Positions 24,135 through 32,502 of a stretch of 64,000 nt of DNA are shown piece by piece. The first letter of the stretch is position 1; every line of letters begins with the position of its first letter. Below the pieces are notes generated by a model. The model searched no databases, was not told where the DNA came from, and saw only the letters and a list, made by a program, of their open reading frames with translations. A program made the position numbers and the translations under genes. Location: contig NZ_JAIWNC010000046.1 of the NCBI RefSeq assembly GCF_020216025.1, positions 1 to 64,000 on the forward strand, given 5' to 3'. The stretch is from Jidongwangia harbinensis (GTDB lineage: Bacteria; Actinomycetota; Actinomycetes; Mycobacteriales; Micromonosporaceae).

Positions 24135-27100
24135 CTAGCGCACCGCCACCGCCGGGCAGGCCGGCTTGGTGCAGCGGTGTTGCGGCCAGCGCCCCGGCTG
24201 CCACGCGCCGAGCGGGTTGTTGTCCAGGAACAGCGCGAGGCGAAGGCCGTTCTGGACCCCGTCCGGCCCCACGATCGGCGCCGGACGGTAGGTGGTGCCC
24301 GCCGGACCGGTCGGCGCCGGATTGTCGGTGCTCGGCCCGTCGCTGCCTGGCCCGTCGCTGCCTGGTCCGTCACTGCCTGGCCCGTCGCTTCCCGGCCCGT
24401 CACTGCCTGGCCCGTCGCTGCCTGGCCCGTCGCTACCCGGCCCGTCGCTGCCTGGTCCGTCACTGCCGGGACTGTCGTTGCCGGGGTCGCCGGGCGTGGT
24501 CGGTGCGGGGTCTGCCGTCGCGGTGCCGTCGTAGCGGAACGCGTTCCGCATGGTGACCGAGCGGTCCACCCGGTCCGCCACGGTGACGTCCACCGTGGTC
24601 CCGGCGTCGCCGCCGGGGGTGGACACGGTGAGGCTGGCGCGGCTGCGGCTCAGTACCGGGGCGGGCCGGCCGCCCACGGTCACCACCGGGTACTCCGGGA
24701 AGCCGGACCCCACGATCATCATCGCGGTGTCGCCGGTGGCGGGGCCGTGGTCCGGGGTGACCGCGCTGATCGTGATGCCGTCGTCGGTCACCGGGTCCGG
24801 CTGGGGCAGCGGGTCGCCCGGAGTACCGGGTGCGCCGGGCGACCCCGGCGTCCCGGGGGCACCGCCGTCCTCGTCGCCGGGTCGGTCTCCCGGCGCGGCT
24901 GGCCCATTACCGGGCCGGCCGGGCGCGCCGGGTCCGTCGCCGGGCTGGGCCGGGCCGGGGCCGGGCTGTGCCGGAGCGTTACCGGGTGCGGTCGGAGCGG
25001 CACCGGGGTGGTCTCCCGGCGCCCCGGGGTTGTCACCGGGTTGAGCGGGGTTTCCGGGGCCATCGCCGGGTTGAGCCGGCCCGCCCGGGTCGTCGCCGGG
25101 TTGAGCCGGGCTGCCGGGGTTGTCGCCGGGTTGAGCCGGACTCCCCGGGCCGTCACCGGGTTCAACCGGGCTGCCGGGGACGCCGGGCTGAGCCGGCGCA
25201 CCCGGAACCGAGCCGTCACCCGGAGCACCCGGCTGAACGGGGTCGACCCCAGGAGCGGAGCCGTCACCGGGAGCGGAGCCGTCGCCGGGAGCGGAGCCGT
25301 CGCCGGGTGCGGAGCCGTCGCCGGGTGCGGAGCCGTCGCCGGGTGCGGAGCCGTCGCCGGGTGCGGAGCCGTCGCCGGGTGCGGAGCCGTCGCCGGGTGC
25401 GGAGCCGTCGCCGGGTGCGGAGCCGTCGCCCGGAGCCGAACCGCCGGCCGGCGCGACGGTGAAGAACACCGCCACCGACTGGCCGTACGCGAACCGCGGA
25501 TCCGCTGCCGACACCACGTCCACCACCAGCGCGTACTCCCCGGCCGGGAGTGTCGCCCCCAACTCCACGGCCACCCCCTCGCCGGTCAGCGCCGGATCGT
25601 TCCCGGCCACCCCGTCCGCCGGGCCGAGCAGTACCTGACCCTGCGCGTCGGTGGAGCGTTCCGTGCCGTTCACGGTCAACGGGTGGCCGACCACCGCGTA
25701 CGTGGCGCCCTCCACCGCGGCGACCAGCGAGCCCCGCCAGGTGACCCGGGCGTCCGCCGGTGCCAGCCCGGCCGAGGCGCTGACCGTCAGCGTGCCGGTG
25801 TGCCTGCGGTCCGCGGCGAACTCGGCGAACCCGGCGGCCAGCACGGACGGGTCGGTCGCCGCGGTCGGTGCCACGGCGCGGTCGGCGTTCAACCGGCCGC
25901 CGGTGACCGAGCGTCCGGCGTACCCGGGATCGGGGTCGACCGTCTCCATCAACCGTTCGCGCACCTGGGCCGGCGTCATCGCCGGGTGCTTCGAGAGCAC
26001 CGCGGCGGCCGCGGCGGCGACGTGCGGCGCGGCCATCGACGTACCCTGCATCGCTTCGTATCCGCTGCCCGGCACCGTGGACACGATGTAGTGGCCGGGT
26101 GCGAACAGGTCCACGGTGGCGCTGCCGTAGTTGGAGAACGCCGCCCGCTTCTCGTCCGCGGTGGACGCGCCCACCGACACGATGTTGTCCAGCGGCAGGT
26201 CGGCCGGCCACACCGCGGCGGTGTCCGTGTTCGCGGCGTCGTTGCCGGCCGCGGCGGCCACCAGGACGCCCTTGCCGCGGGCGTACGCGATGGCGTCCTC
26301 CAGCACCTGGACGGCGGAGCGCGGCGCCGAGCCCGGCATGTTGCCGAAGCTCGCGTTGATCACCCGGGCGCCGTTGTCGGCGGCGTACCGGATGGCCTCG
26401 ACGATGTCCGAGATCCGCATGGAACCGTTCGCGGAGACCTTGAGCGGCATGATCGTGACGCCCGGCGCGAGCCCGGCCACCCCGCGGCCGTTGTTCGGTA
26501 CCGCCGCGATCGTGCCGGCGATGTGGGTGGCGTGGTCGTTGCTGTCGGCGGCGTCGTACACGGTGTTGTCCTCGTGCACGAAGTCCCAGCCGGTGCAGTC
26601 GTCGACGTACCCGTTCTGGTCGTCGTCGGTCCCGTTCCCGCAAATCTCGTCCGGGTTCTGCCACATCGGCGGCAGGTCCGGGTGGTTCAGCTGCACCCCG
26701 GTGTCGATTACCGCGACGGTGACGCCGGCACCGGTGGCCTTCGCCGTCGACTCGACGCCGTCGACGTCCGCGTCGTCCTTCGCCGGGTAGCCGCCGACCG
26801 CGTCCCCCTCGTTGTCCAGCGCCCAGAGCAGCGGCCCGTACGTGTCGTCGGTGTGCTCGATGTGCATCAGTACGTCCTCCGACGCGGCCAGGCCGGTCAG
26901 CTTGCCCACCTTCGCCGCGGACAGGTCGCCGATCACCCGCCAGGTGCGGGCGTCCACCCGGGACACCTCGGCGACGTCCGGGTCGGCGGCCAGTTCGCGC
27001 AGCGGTTCCGGCACCCGGCGGTGGTCGACCGGTTCGGCCGGTGCCACCGGCGAGGCGGCCGGCACACCCTTGGTCACGTCCACCCGGGTCCCGTCGGTGA

Positions 27101-27416
27101 GGACCGCGTGCACCCGGTCGCCGGAGCGTTCCAGGGCGCGGATCCGGCCCGCGTACCGCTCGAGGCGTTTCAGGTCCAGGCCCGGCACCGCGCCGGTCGG
27201 CGGTGCCGCGGGCGCCGTGGCCACCGGCACCAGGGCCGCGGCGGCCGGCACCCGGACCAGGACGTGTTCGCGATCGTCCAGCGCGGGCCCGTCCACGGCC
27301 AGCGGCCGCAGCGGCAGGTCGTCGAGCCGCGGCAGCACGGCCGCGGCCACGCCGGCGCCCAGCGTCACCGTCAGCGTTCCGGCGCCCAGCCCGGCCCACA
27401 GCTTCTTCGAGATCAC
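24135..27416 (-). CDS. Large secreted subtilisin-like (S8) protease with collagen-like repeats and IPT domain
   Basis: 1093 aa from a GTG at 27416 with GGAGG upstream. The signal/anchor segment covers about 8-30. The prodomain ends near 190. The S8 catalytic domain (about 225-500) has AVIDTG (Asp238), DHATHIAG (His295), AAGND (oxyanion Asn392) and GTSMAAPHV (Ser460), all intact. The beta-sandwich that follows (about 515-680) ends in about eleven GDGSAP repeats and a long Pro/Gly/Gln collagen-like region (about 680-860). An IPT/TIG domain (SAVTPDHGPATGDTAMM), GSDGP repeats and a cysteine-containing tail close the protein. The low-complexity arms probably span the cell wall. It is monocistronic. 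Confidence 0.9.
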   Translation of the reverse strand: MISKKLWAGLGAGTLTVTLGAGVAAAVLPRLDDLPLRPLAVDGPALDDREHVLVRVPAAAALVPVATAPAAPPTGAVPGLDLKRLERYAGRIRALERSGDRVHAVLTDGTRVDVTKGVPAASPVAPAEPVDHRRVPEPLRELAADPDVAEVSRVDARTWRVIGDLSAAKVGKLTGLAASEDVLMHIEHTDDTYGPLLWALDNEGDAVGGYPAKDDADVDGVESTAKATGAGVTVAVIDTGVQLNHPDLPPMWQNPDEICGNGTDDDQNGYVDDCTGWDFVHEDNTVYDAADSNDHATHIAGTIAAVPNNGRGVAGLAPGVTIMPLKVSANGSMRISDIVEAIRYAADNGARVINASFGNMPGSAPRSAVQVLEDAIAYARGKGVLVAAAAGNDAANTDTAAVWPADLPLDNIVSVGASTADEKRAAFSNYGSATVDLFAPGHYIVSTVPGSGYEAMQGTSMAAPHVAAAAAAVLSKHPAMTPAQVRERLMETVDPDPGYAGRSVTGGRLNADRAVAPTAATDPSVLAAGFAEFAADRRHTGTLTVSASAGLAPADARVTWRGSLVAAVEGATYAVVGHPLTVNGTERSTDAQGQVLLGPADGVAGNDPALTGEGVAVELGATLPAGEYALVVDVVSAADPRFAYGQSVAVFFTVAPAGGSAPGDGSAPGDGSAPGDGSAPGDGSAPGDGSAPGDGSAPGDGSAPGDGSAPGDGSAPGDGSAPGVDPVQPGAPGDGSVPGAPAQPGVPGSPVEPGDGPGSPAQPGDNPGSPAQPGDDPGGPAQPGDGPGNPAQPGDNPGAPGDHPGAAPTAPGNAPAQPGPGPAQPGDGPGAPGRPGNGPAAPGDRPGDEDGGAPGTPGSPGAPGTPGDPLPQPDPVTDDGITISAVTPDHGPATGDTAMMIVGSGFPEYPVVTVGGRPAPVLSRSRASLTVSTPGGDAGTTVDVTVADRVDRSVTMRNAFRYDGTATADPAPTTPGDPGNDSPGSDGPGSDGPGSDGPGSDGPGSDGPGSDGPGSDGPGSDGPGSDGPSTDNPAPTGPAGTTYRPAPIVGPDGVQNGLRLALFLDNNPLGAWQPGRWPQHRCTKPACPAVAVR
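24341..24480 (-). repeat. 15-bp coding tandem repeats (GSDGP)
   Basis: About nine copies of a 15-bp unit encode Gly-Ser-Asp-Gly-Pro near the C-terminus of the subtilisin. Synonymous third-base variation among copies suggests selection for the peptide. Confidence 0.8.
25258..25437 (-). repeat. 18-bp coding tandem repeats (GDGSAP)
   Basis: Ten or more copies of an 18-bp unit encode Gly-Asp-Gly-Ser-Ala-Pro in the subtilisin linker. Central copies are identical in DNA, indicating recent expansion by slippage. Confidence 0.85.
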
Positions 27417-27558
27417 GTCGCCTCCAGCGCACGGGGGAGTGTGCTGAGGACAGGAGACGGTGCGGAGGGAGTGGCGGTGGTGCCCGGCGGTTGCCGGGCG
27501 GTTGCAAAGGCGCGGGGATGCTGCGGCCCGGTCTACCGAGGCTGGGCCTGCAACGAAG

Positions 27559-27595
27559 CCCGGCACCGCCCGTCGGGAAGACGGGCGGTGCCGGG
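27559..27595 (-). terminator. Stem-loop terminator after the triplicated-domain gene
   Basis: CCCGGCACCGCCCGTC pairs perfectly with GACGGGCGGTGCCGGG around a 5-nt loop, 22 nt past the stop at 27617. There is no T-run. Confidence 0.7.
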
Positions 27596-27616
27596 CGGGC
27601 GCGGACTCGCGGGGGG

Positions 27617-28819
27617 TCAGCTGGCCAATTGGCAGGGGGCCAGCGCGTCGAGTCCGGCCGGGCGGGCCGCGTTACGCCCGATGGCCGTGGCGATCCGGTT
27701 GATGGTGGCGAACCGCTTGTCCTCCAGCGGGCCGAGGATGGCGTTCTGCACGAAGTTCGCGCCGCCCTCGCCCTCGCTGCTGACCAGGCGGTTGTTCGCC
27801 TCGGAGATCTGCGTGTTGAGCAGGGCCAGGTTGCGGTCCACCTCGGCCTGCGCCTGCGCCGGGATGCCGGGCAGCCGGCTCGCCACGTCCGGGCAGGTGA
27901 TGTCGCCGGCGGTCACGTTCTCGCCCTCCTCGGCGGGCGGGGCCGCGCCGTCCTCAGCCGGCGGGGCGCCCTCCTCGGCGGGCGGGGCGGCGTCGTCGGA
28001 GACCGAACACGGCGCGAGCGCGTCGAGCCCGGCCGGGCGGACGGCGTTGCGTCCGATGGCGGTGGCGATCCGGTTGATGGTGGCGATCCGCTTGTCCTCC
28101 AGCGGGCCGAGGATGGCGTTCTGCACGAAGTTCGCGCCGCCCTCGCCCTCGCTGCTGACCAGGCGGGCGTTGGCCTCGTCGATCTGGGTCTGCAGCAGCG
28201 CCAGGTTGCGGTCCACCTCGGCCTGCGCCTGCGCCGGGACGTTGGGCAGCTCACCGGCCACGTCGGGGCAGGTGATGGCGCCGGCGGTGCCGGTGTCGTC
28301 GCCGTCCTCCGCGGGCGGTGCCTCGTCGGCCGGCGGTGCCGATTCCTCGGCCTCGTCGCCGCCCTGCCCGCCCTCGCCCAGCGAGCACGCCGCCAGCGCA
28401 CCGAGACCCTGCGGCTTCTCCCCGGCCCGGCCGATGGAGATGGCGATCCGGTCGATGGCCGCGGTCCGCTTGTCCTCCAGCGGGCCGAGGATCGCGTTCT
28501 GCACGAAGTTCGCGCCGCCCTCGCCTCCTCGGCGGACCAGGTCGGCGTTGGCCTCGTCGATCTGCTTCTGCAACAGCGCCAGATTGCGGTCCACCTCGGC
28601 CTGCGCCCGGGCCGGGATGTCCGGCAACCTGCTCGCCACATCGGGACAGACGATGGCCGAGCCGGACGCCTCGGAGCCGCCGGTGCCGGCCAGTGCCACG
28701 CCGAGTCCGCCGCCGGCCAACGCCAGGGCGGCGGCTGCGATCGTGACCGGGGCGCGCCACCGCCGCTGCCCGTCGGCCGAACCCGACCGACGCCAACTGC
28801 CGTAGCCATTGACCGACAT
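27617..28819 (-). CDS. Secreted protein made of three copies of one unknown domain
   Basis: 400 aa from the ATG at 28819 (AGGTGAGG upstream). The basic N-terminus precedes a hydrophobic segment at about 22-46 (TIAAAALALAGGG), a signal peptide or anchor. Then follow three copies of a domain of about 90 residues, joined by acidic Ala/Pro/Glu linkers. Each copy runs from CPDVA to a C-terminal Cys and includes AQAEVDRNLALL, then GGANFVQNAILGPLEDKR, then IDRIA or INRIA. The paired cysteines suggest one disulfide per copy. Copies two and three are nearly identical in DNA. The domain looks helical (a hairpin or small bundle). I do not recognise the family. Confidence 0.7.
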   Translation of the reverse strand: MSVNGYGSWRRSGSADGQRRWRAPVTIAAAALALAGGGLGVALAGTGGSEASGSAIVCPDVASRLPDIPARAQAEVDRNLALLQKQIDEANADLVRRGGEGGANFVQNAILGPLEDKRTAAIDRIAISIGRAGEKPQGLGALAACSLGEGGQGGDEAEESAPPADEAPPAEDGDDTGTAGAITCPDVAGELPNVPAQAQAEVDRNLALLQTQIDEANARLVSSEGEGGANFVQNAILGPLEDKRIATINRIATAIGRNAVRPAGLDALAPCSVSDDAAPPAEEGAPPAEDGAAPPAEEGENVTAGDITCPDVASRLPGIPAQAQAEVDRNLALLNTQISEANNRLVSSEGEGGANFVQNAILGPLEDKRFATINRIATAIGRNAARPAGLDALAPCQLAS

Positions 28820-28994
28820 GTGCCTCACCTGTCTTTCCGCTGGGGGTGTTCGGCAGGCGATACGTGCGGGGACGACGCAGTCGTTCAAGCCCGAAAAACT
28901 TTTCAAAATGGTTGCTTTGGCGTTCCTTAGAAATGGATTAAGTCAGTGCCGGAAAGTGTCCGACCGGCGGCTGCCCGGCGACCGCCGGAATGCC

Positions 28995-29000
28995 TACCAT
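28995..29000 (+). promoter_or_regulatory. -10 box for a leaderless LuxR-family mRNA
   Basis: TACCAT lies 8 nt before the ATG at 29009 and fits TANNNT. No Shine-Dalgarno sequence is present. Confidence 0.5.
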
Positions 29001-29008
29001 CGGCCGTG

Positions 29009-31582
29009 ATGGAGCTGCTGGAACGCGCGGACACGCTGGCCGGCCTGGATGCGCTGCTGGCCGAGACGGCCGGCGGCGGACGCGTCGCGGTCGTCGCCGG
29101 GGAGGCCGGCGCGGGGAAGTCCGCACTGGCCGCCGCGTTCACGTCCCGGCTGGGCGGCCGGGCCCGGGTCCTCTGGGGCGCCTGCGATCCGCTGCTCACC
29201 CCCCGTGCGCTCGGGCCGCTGCACGACATCGCCCGCCAGGTCGGCGGCGCGCTGCGGGAACGGCTCGCCGACTCGTCCCGCGGCGACGTCTTCGACGCGC
29301 TGCTGTCCGCGCTGGACGGGCCGCGGCAACTCGCCCGGCCGGTGGTGGTCCTGGAGGACCTGCACTGGGCGGACGAGGCCACGCTCGACATGGTGGCGTT
29401 CCTCGGCCGCCGGCTCGCGCTGTGCCGGGCCCTGCTGCTGCTCACCTACCGCGACGACGAGGTCGGCCCGGACCACCATCTGCGGACCGTGCTGGCCGGC
29501 CTGCCCCGCGCGTCGGTCCGGCGGTTCACGCCGGCGCCGTTGTCGGCCGCCGCGGTGGCGCGGCTCGCCCGCCGCGCCGGTCGTTCCCCCACCGAGGTGT
29601 ACGCGGTGACCGGCGGCAACCCGCTGCTGGTGACCGAGTTGCTGGAGGCGTCCGCCCCGGGCATCCCGGCAACCGTCCGGGACCTGGCCCTGTCCCGGCT
29701 GAGCCGGCTCTCCCCGGCCGCCCGCGACGTGGCCGGACTGGTCTCGGTGGTGCCGTCCCGGGCCGAGTCGGCGCTGCTCGGGTCGCGTCCGGCCGCGGTC
29801 GACGAGTGCCTGGTCCACGGCGTGCTGGCGGCGGTCGGGGACCGGGTGGCGTACCGGCACGAACTGCTCCGCCGGGCCGTCGAGGAGTCGCTGTCGCCGG
29901 TCCGCCGCGCCGCGCTGCACGCCGAGGTGCTGGCCGCGCTGGCCGGGCGCCCCGGCACCGACCCGGCGCGCCTGGTGCACCACGCGCACCACGCCGGCGA
30001 CACCGCGGCGGTGTTGCACTGGGCGCCGGTCGCGGCCCGGCGCGCCACCGAGGTGGGCGCCTACCGGCAGGCCGCCGCCCACTACGCGACCGCGCTGCCG
30101 CTGACCGGCGGCCACCCGGCACCGGACCGGGCCGACCTGCTGGAGGCGTACGCGCTGGCCGCCTACCTCGGTGGCCTCACCCCGGAGGCGCTGGACGCTC
30201 GGCAGCGGGCCCTGGCGCTGCGCCGGGAGACCGGGGACACCGAGCGCCTCGGCGAGAACCTGCGCTGGGTGTCCCGCCTGCACTGGTGGAACGGGCGGCC
30301 GGACCAGGCCCGGGAGGCGGGCCTGCGCGCGGTGGAGGTACTGGCGGCGATCCCGCCCGGGCGGCAGCTCGCGGCGGCCTGGAGCAACCTGTCCCAGCTG
30401 TGCATGCTGGCCGACCAGGAGACCGAGTCGATCACCGCGGGGGAGCGTGCCCGCGAACTCGCCCGCCGGCTCGGCGACCGCGACACCGAACTGCACGCCC
30501 GGGTCAACATCGGCACCGCCCGCCTGCGGGTCGGCGACCGGGCCGGCGTCGAGGAGCTGCGCCGCGCGCACACCGTGGCGGCCGCCGCGGGCATGGACGA
30601 CCACGCCGGGCGTGCGCTGGTCAACCTGGCCACGCTCGCCGTGGAGTGGATGGACCTGGACCTGGCCGAGGAGAGCCTGGACCGGGTGCTGGACTTCACC
30701 ACCGCCCGCGACCTGGACGGCTACACCCGCCACGTGCTCGGTCACCGGGCCCGGCTGCGCCTGCAGCGCGGCGACTGGACGGCCGCGCTGGCCGACGCCG
30801 AGGACGCGCTGTCCGGGCCGGAACAACCCGGCGGGGCGCTGGTGGAGTCGCTGGCGGTGCGCGGGACGGTCCGGGCCCGGCGCGGCGACCCGGGCGCGTA
30901 CGACGACCTGGCGCTGGCCGCCGAGCGCGGCTACCGCACCGGGGAACGGCAGTTCCTGGTGCCGGCCGCCATCGCCCTGGCCGAGTACTACTGGCTCACC
31001 GGAGACCCGGAGCGGGGCGCCGCCGAGGCCCGCCGTGGGCTGGAACTCGCGGTCCGGGTCGAGCACCCGTGGTACACCGGCGAACTCGTGGCCACGCTGC
31101 GGCGGTGCGGCGCACCGGACGCGGTGCCGGCGGTGCTGGCCCCGCCGTACCGGATGCTCGTGGACGGCGACTGGCGCGGCGCCGCCGACCACTGGGCGCG
31201 GCAGCGGTGCCCGTACCACCGGGCGCATGCGCTGGCGTACGGCGACGCCGACGCGGCGGCCGAGGCACTGCGGATCATGGACCGGCTGGACGCCCCGGCG
31301 GTGGTCCGGCGGCTCCGGGCCGACCTGCGGGAACGCGGCGTGCGGCTGCCGCGCGGACCGCGTCCGGCCACGGCAGCCGACCCGGCCGGGCTGACCGGGC
31401 GGCAGCTGGAGGTGCTCGAACTGCTCGCCGACGGGCTCAGCAACGCGCAGATCGCGGCGCGGCTGACGGTGTCGGTGAAGACCGTCGACCATCACGTGTC
31501 GGCGGTGCTGGGCAAGCTCGGCGTACCCTCGCGCGGTCTCGCGGCCGCGGTGGCCCGCCGGCGCGGGCTGCTCCCAACATAG
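29009..31582 (+). CDS. LAL-type LuxR-family regulator with AAA ATPase domain
   Basis: 857 aa. The start at 29009 gives MELLERADTLAGLDALLA, the typical beginning of this family. An AAA_16 ATPase follows, with Walker A GEAGAGKS (near residue 31) and Walker B VVVLEDLHWADE (near 112). The middle 450 residues are TPR-like helical repeats (multiple W/A/R-rich pairs). The C-terminal 60 residues are a LuxR helix-turn-helix, LTGRQLEVLELLADGLSNAQ then VSVKTVDHHVSAVLGKLGV. Large LAL regulators activate target operons after ligand and ATP binding. The methyltransferase gene 49 nt downstream has its own -10 box, so co-regulation is possible but not shown. Confidence 0.9.
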   Translation: MELLERADTLAGLDALLAETAGGGRVAVVAGEAGAGKSALAAAFTSRLGGRARVLWGACDPLLTPRALGPLHDIARQVGGALRERLADSSRGDVFDALLSALDGPRQLARPVVVLEDLHWADEATLDMVAFLGRRLALCRALLLLTYRDDEVGPDHHLRTVLAGLPRASVRRFTPAPLSAAAVARLARRAGRSPTEVYAVTGGNPLLVTELLEASAPGIPATVRDLALSRLSRLSPAARDVAGLVSVVPSRAESALLGSRPAAVDECLVHGVLAAVGDRVAYRHELLRRAVEESLSPVRRAALHAEVLAALAGRPGTDPARLVHHAHHAGDTAAVLHWAPVAARRATEVGAYRQAAAHYATALPLTGGHPAPDRADLLEAYALAAYLGGLTPEALDARQRALALRRETGDTERLGENLRWVSRLHWWNGRPDQAREAGLRAVEVLAAIPPGRQLAAAWSNLSQLCMLADQETESITAGERARELARRLGDRDTELHARVNIGTARLRVGDRAGVEELRRAHTVAAAAGMDDHAGRALVNLATLAVEWMDLDLAEESLDRVLDFTTARDLDGYTRHVLGHRARLRLQRGDWTAALADAEDALSGPEQPGGALVESLAVRGTVRARRGDPGAYDDLALAAERGYRTGERQFLVPAAIALAEYYWLTGDPERGAAEARRGLELAVRVEHPWYTGELVATLRRCGAPDAVPAVLAPPYRMLVDGDWRGAADHWARQRCPYHRAHALAYGDADAAAEALRIMDRLDAPAVVRRLRADLRERGVRLPRGPRPATAADPAGLTGRQLEVLELLADGLSNAQIAARLTVSVKTVDHHVSAVLGKLGVPSRGLAAAVARRRGLLPT

Positions 31583-31618
31583 GGAGGTCTCCCCATGCGG
31601 CGGGCGGCCGGCCGCTCC

Positions 31619-31624
31619 TAGCGT
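31619..31624 (+). promoter_or_regulatory. -10 box for a leaderless methyltransferase mRNA
   Basis: TAGCGT lies 7 nt before the ATG at 31632. There is no ribosome-binding site. Confidence 0.5.
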
Positions 31625-31631
31625 TCCCGCC

Positions 31632-32441
31632 ATGACCACCACACTGGAACTGGACGGCCTCAAGGCCAAGCAGCGCAACACCTGGGCGAGCGGCGACTAC
31701 GGCGCGGTCGCGGCGCTGATCCATCCCATCGCGGAGCACCTGGTGCAGGCGGCGGATCTGGCGGCCGGCAGCCGGGTGCTCGACGTGGCCACCGGCACCG
31801 GCAACGCGGCCATCGCGGCGGCGCGTTGCCTGTGCGCCGTGGACGCCGTGGACTACGTACCGGACCTGCTGGAGCGCGGCCGGGCCCGGGCTGCCGCCGA
31901 ACACCTGCCGGTCCGGTTCCTCGAGGGCGACGCCGAGGCGCTGCCCGGCCCGGACGGCGCCTACGACGCGGTGTTCTCGGTGGTCGGCGTGATGTTCGCG
32001 CCGAACCAGGAGCAGGCGGCGGCGGAACTGGTCCGCGTGGTCCGGCCCGGCGGCACCGTGGCGCTGGCCAACTGGACGCCGGACGGGTTCATCGGGGACC
32101 TGTTCCGCACGGTGGGCCGCCGGGTACCGCCGCCGCCGGGCGTGCGCGCACCGGTGGAGTGGGGCCACGAGCCGCGACTGCGGGAGCTGTTCGCCGGGCG
32201 CGTCGACGACCTGCGGGTGACCCGCCGCGACTTCGTCTTCCGGTTCGGCTCGGCGGAGGCGTTCGCGGAGTACTTCCGGGACCACTACGGCCCCACGCTG
32301 AAGGCGTTCGAGGCGCTGGGTACGGACGCCGCGCCGCTCTTCGACGACCTGGTGCAGCTGGTGCACCGGTACAACGTCGCGGGCGACGGCACGGTCCGGG
32401 TGCCGTCCGGGTACGTCGAGGTGCTGGCCCGCCGCCGCTGA
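31632..32441 (+). CDS. SAM-dependent class I methyltransferase
   Basis: 269 aa. Motif I is VLDVATGTGNAAIAAA (about 49-64), with the SAM-binding Gly-rich loop. AVDYVPDLLERGR follows as motif II (acidic residue for the ribose) and FLEGDAEALP as the post-II Asp. VRPGGTVALANWTPDG is the final strand pair of the core. This is the UbiE/COQ5-like Methyltransf_11 group, which methylates small molecules; the substrate cannot be told. The C-terminal 110 residues have aromatic and acidic patches (FRFGSAEAFAEYFRDHYGP) likely to cap the substrate pocket. Confidence 0.85.
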   Translation: MTTTLELDGLKAKQRNTWASGDYGAVAALIHPIAEHLVQAADLAAGSRVLDVATGTGNAAIAAARCLCAVDAVDYVPDLLERGRARAAAEHLPVRFLEGDAEALPGPDGAYDAVFSVVGVMFAPNQEQAAAELVRVVRPGGTVALANWTPDGFIGDLFRTVGRRVPPPPGVRAPVEWGHEPRLRELFAGRVDDLRVTRRDFVFRFGSAEAFAEYFRDHYGPTLKAFEALGTDAAPLFDDLVQLVHRYNVAGDGTVRVPSGYVEVLARRR

Positions 32442-32502
32442 GGCCCGGCGTAACCGGCGCAAAATGGTCTGATCGGGGCGGGCCACGTGATGAAATCGGA
32501 TC

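Noticed and set aside
25258..25437. Intergenic minisatellite at the GDGSAP repeats
   Set aside because: The 18-bp unit keeps the reading frame of the subtilisin gene throughout, so it is coding.
27417..27566. Extended N-terminus of the subtilisin
   Set aside because: The extra 50 residues are Cys/His-rich without pattern and the GTG at 27416 has a perfect GGAGG and begins a signal peptide.
24177..28805. A 1542-aa plus-strand ORF opposite the subtilisin and triplicated-domain genes
   Set aside because: It has no recognisable domain and arises from the absence of stops opposite high-GC genes.
28994..31681. A long minus-strand ORF opposite the LuxR-family gene
   Set aside because: Low-complexity Gly/Arg/Gln-rich translation, no motif; the plus strand has a complete ATPase plus helix-turn-helix protein.
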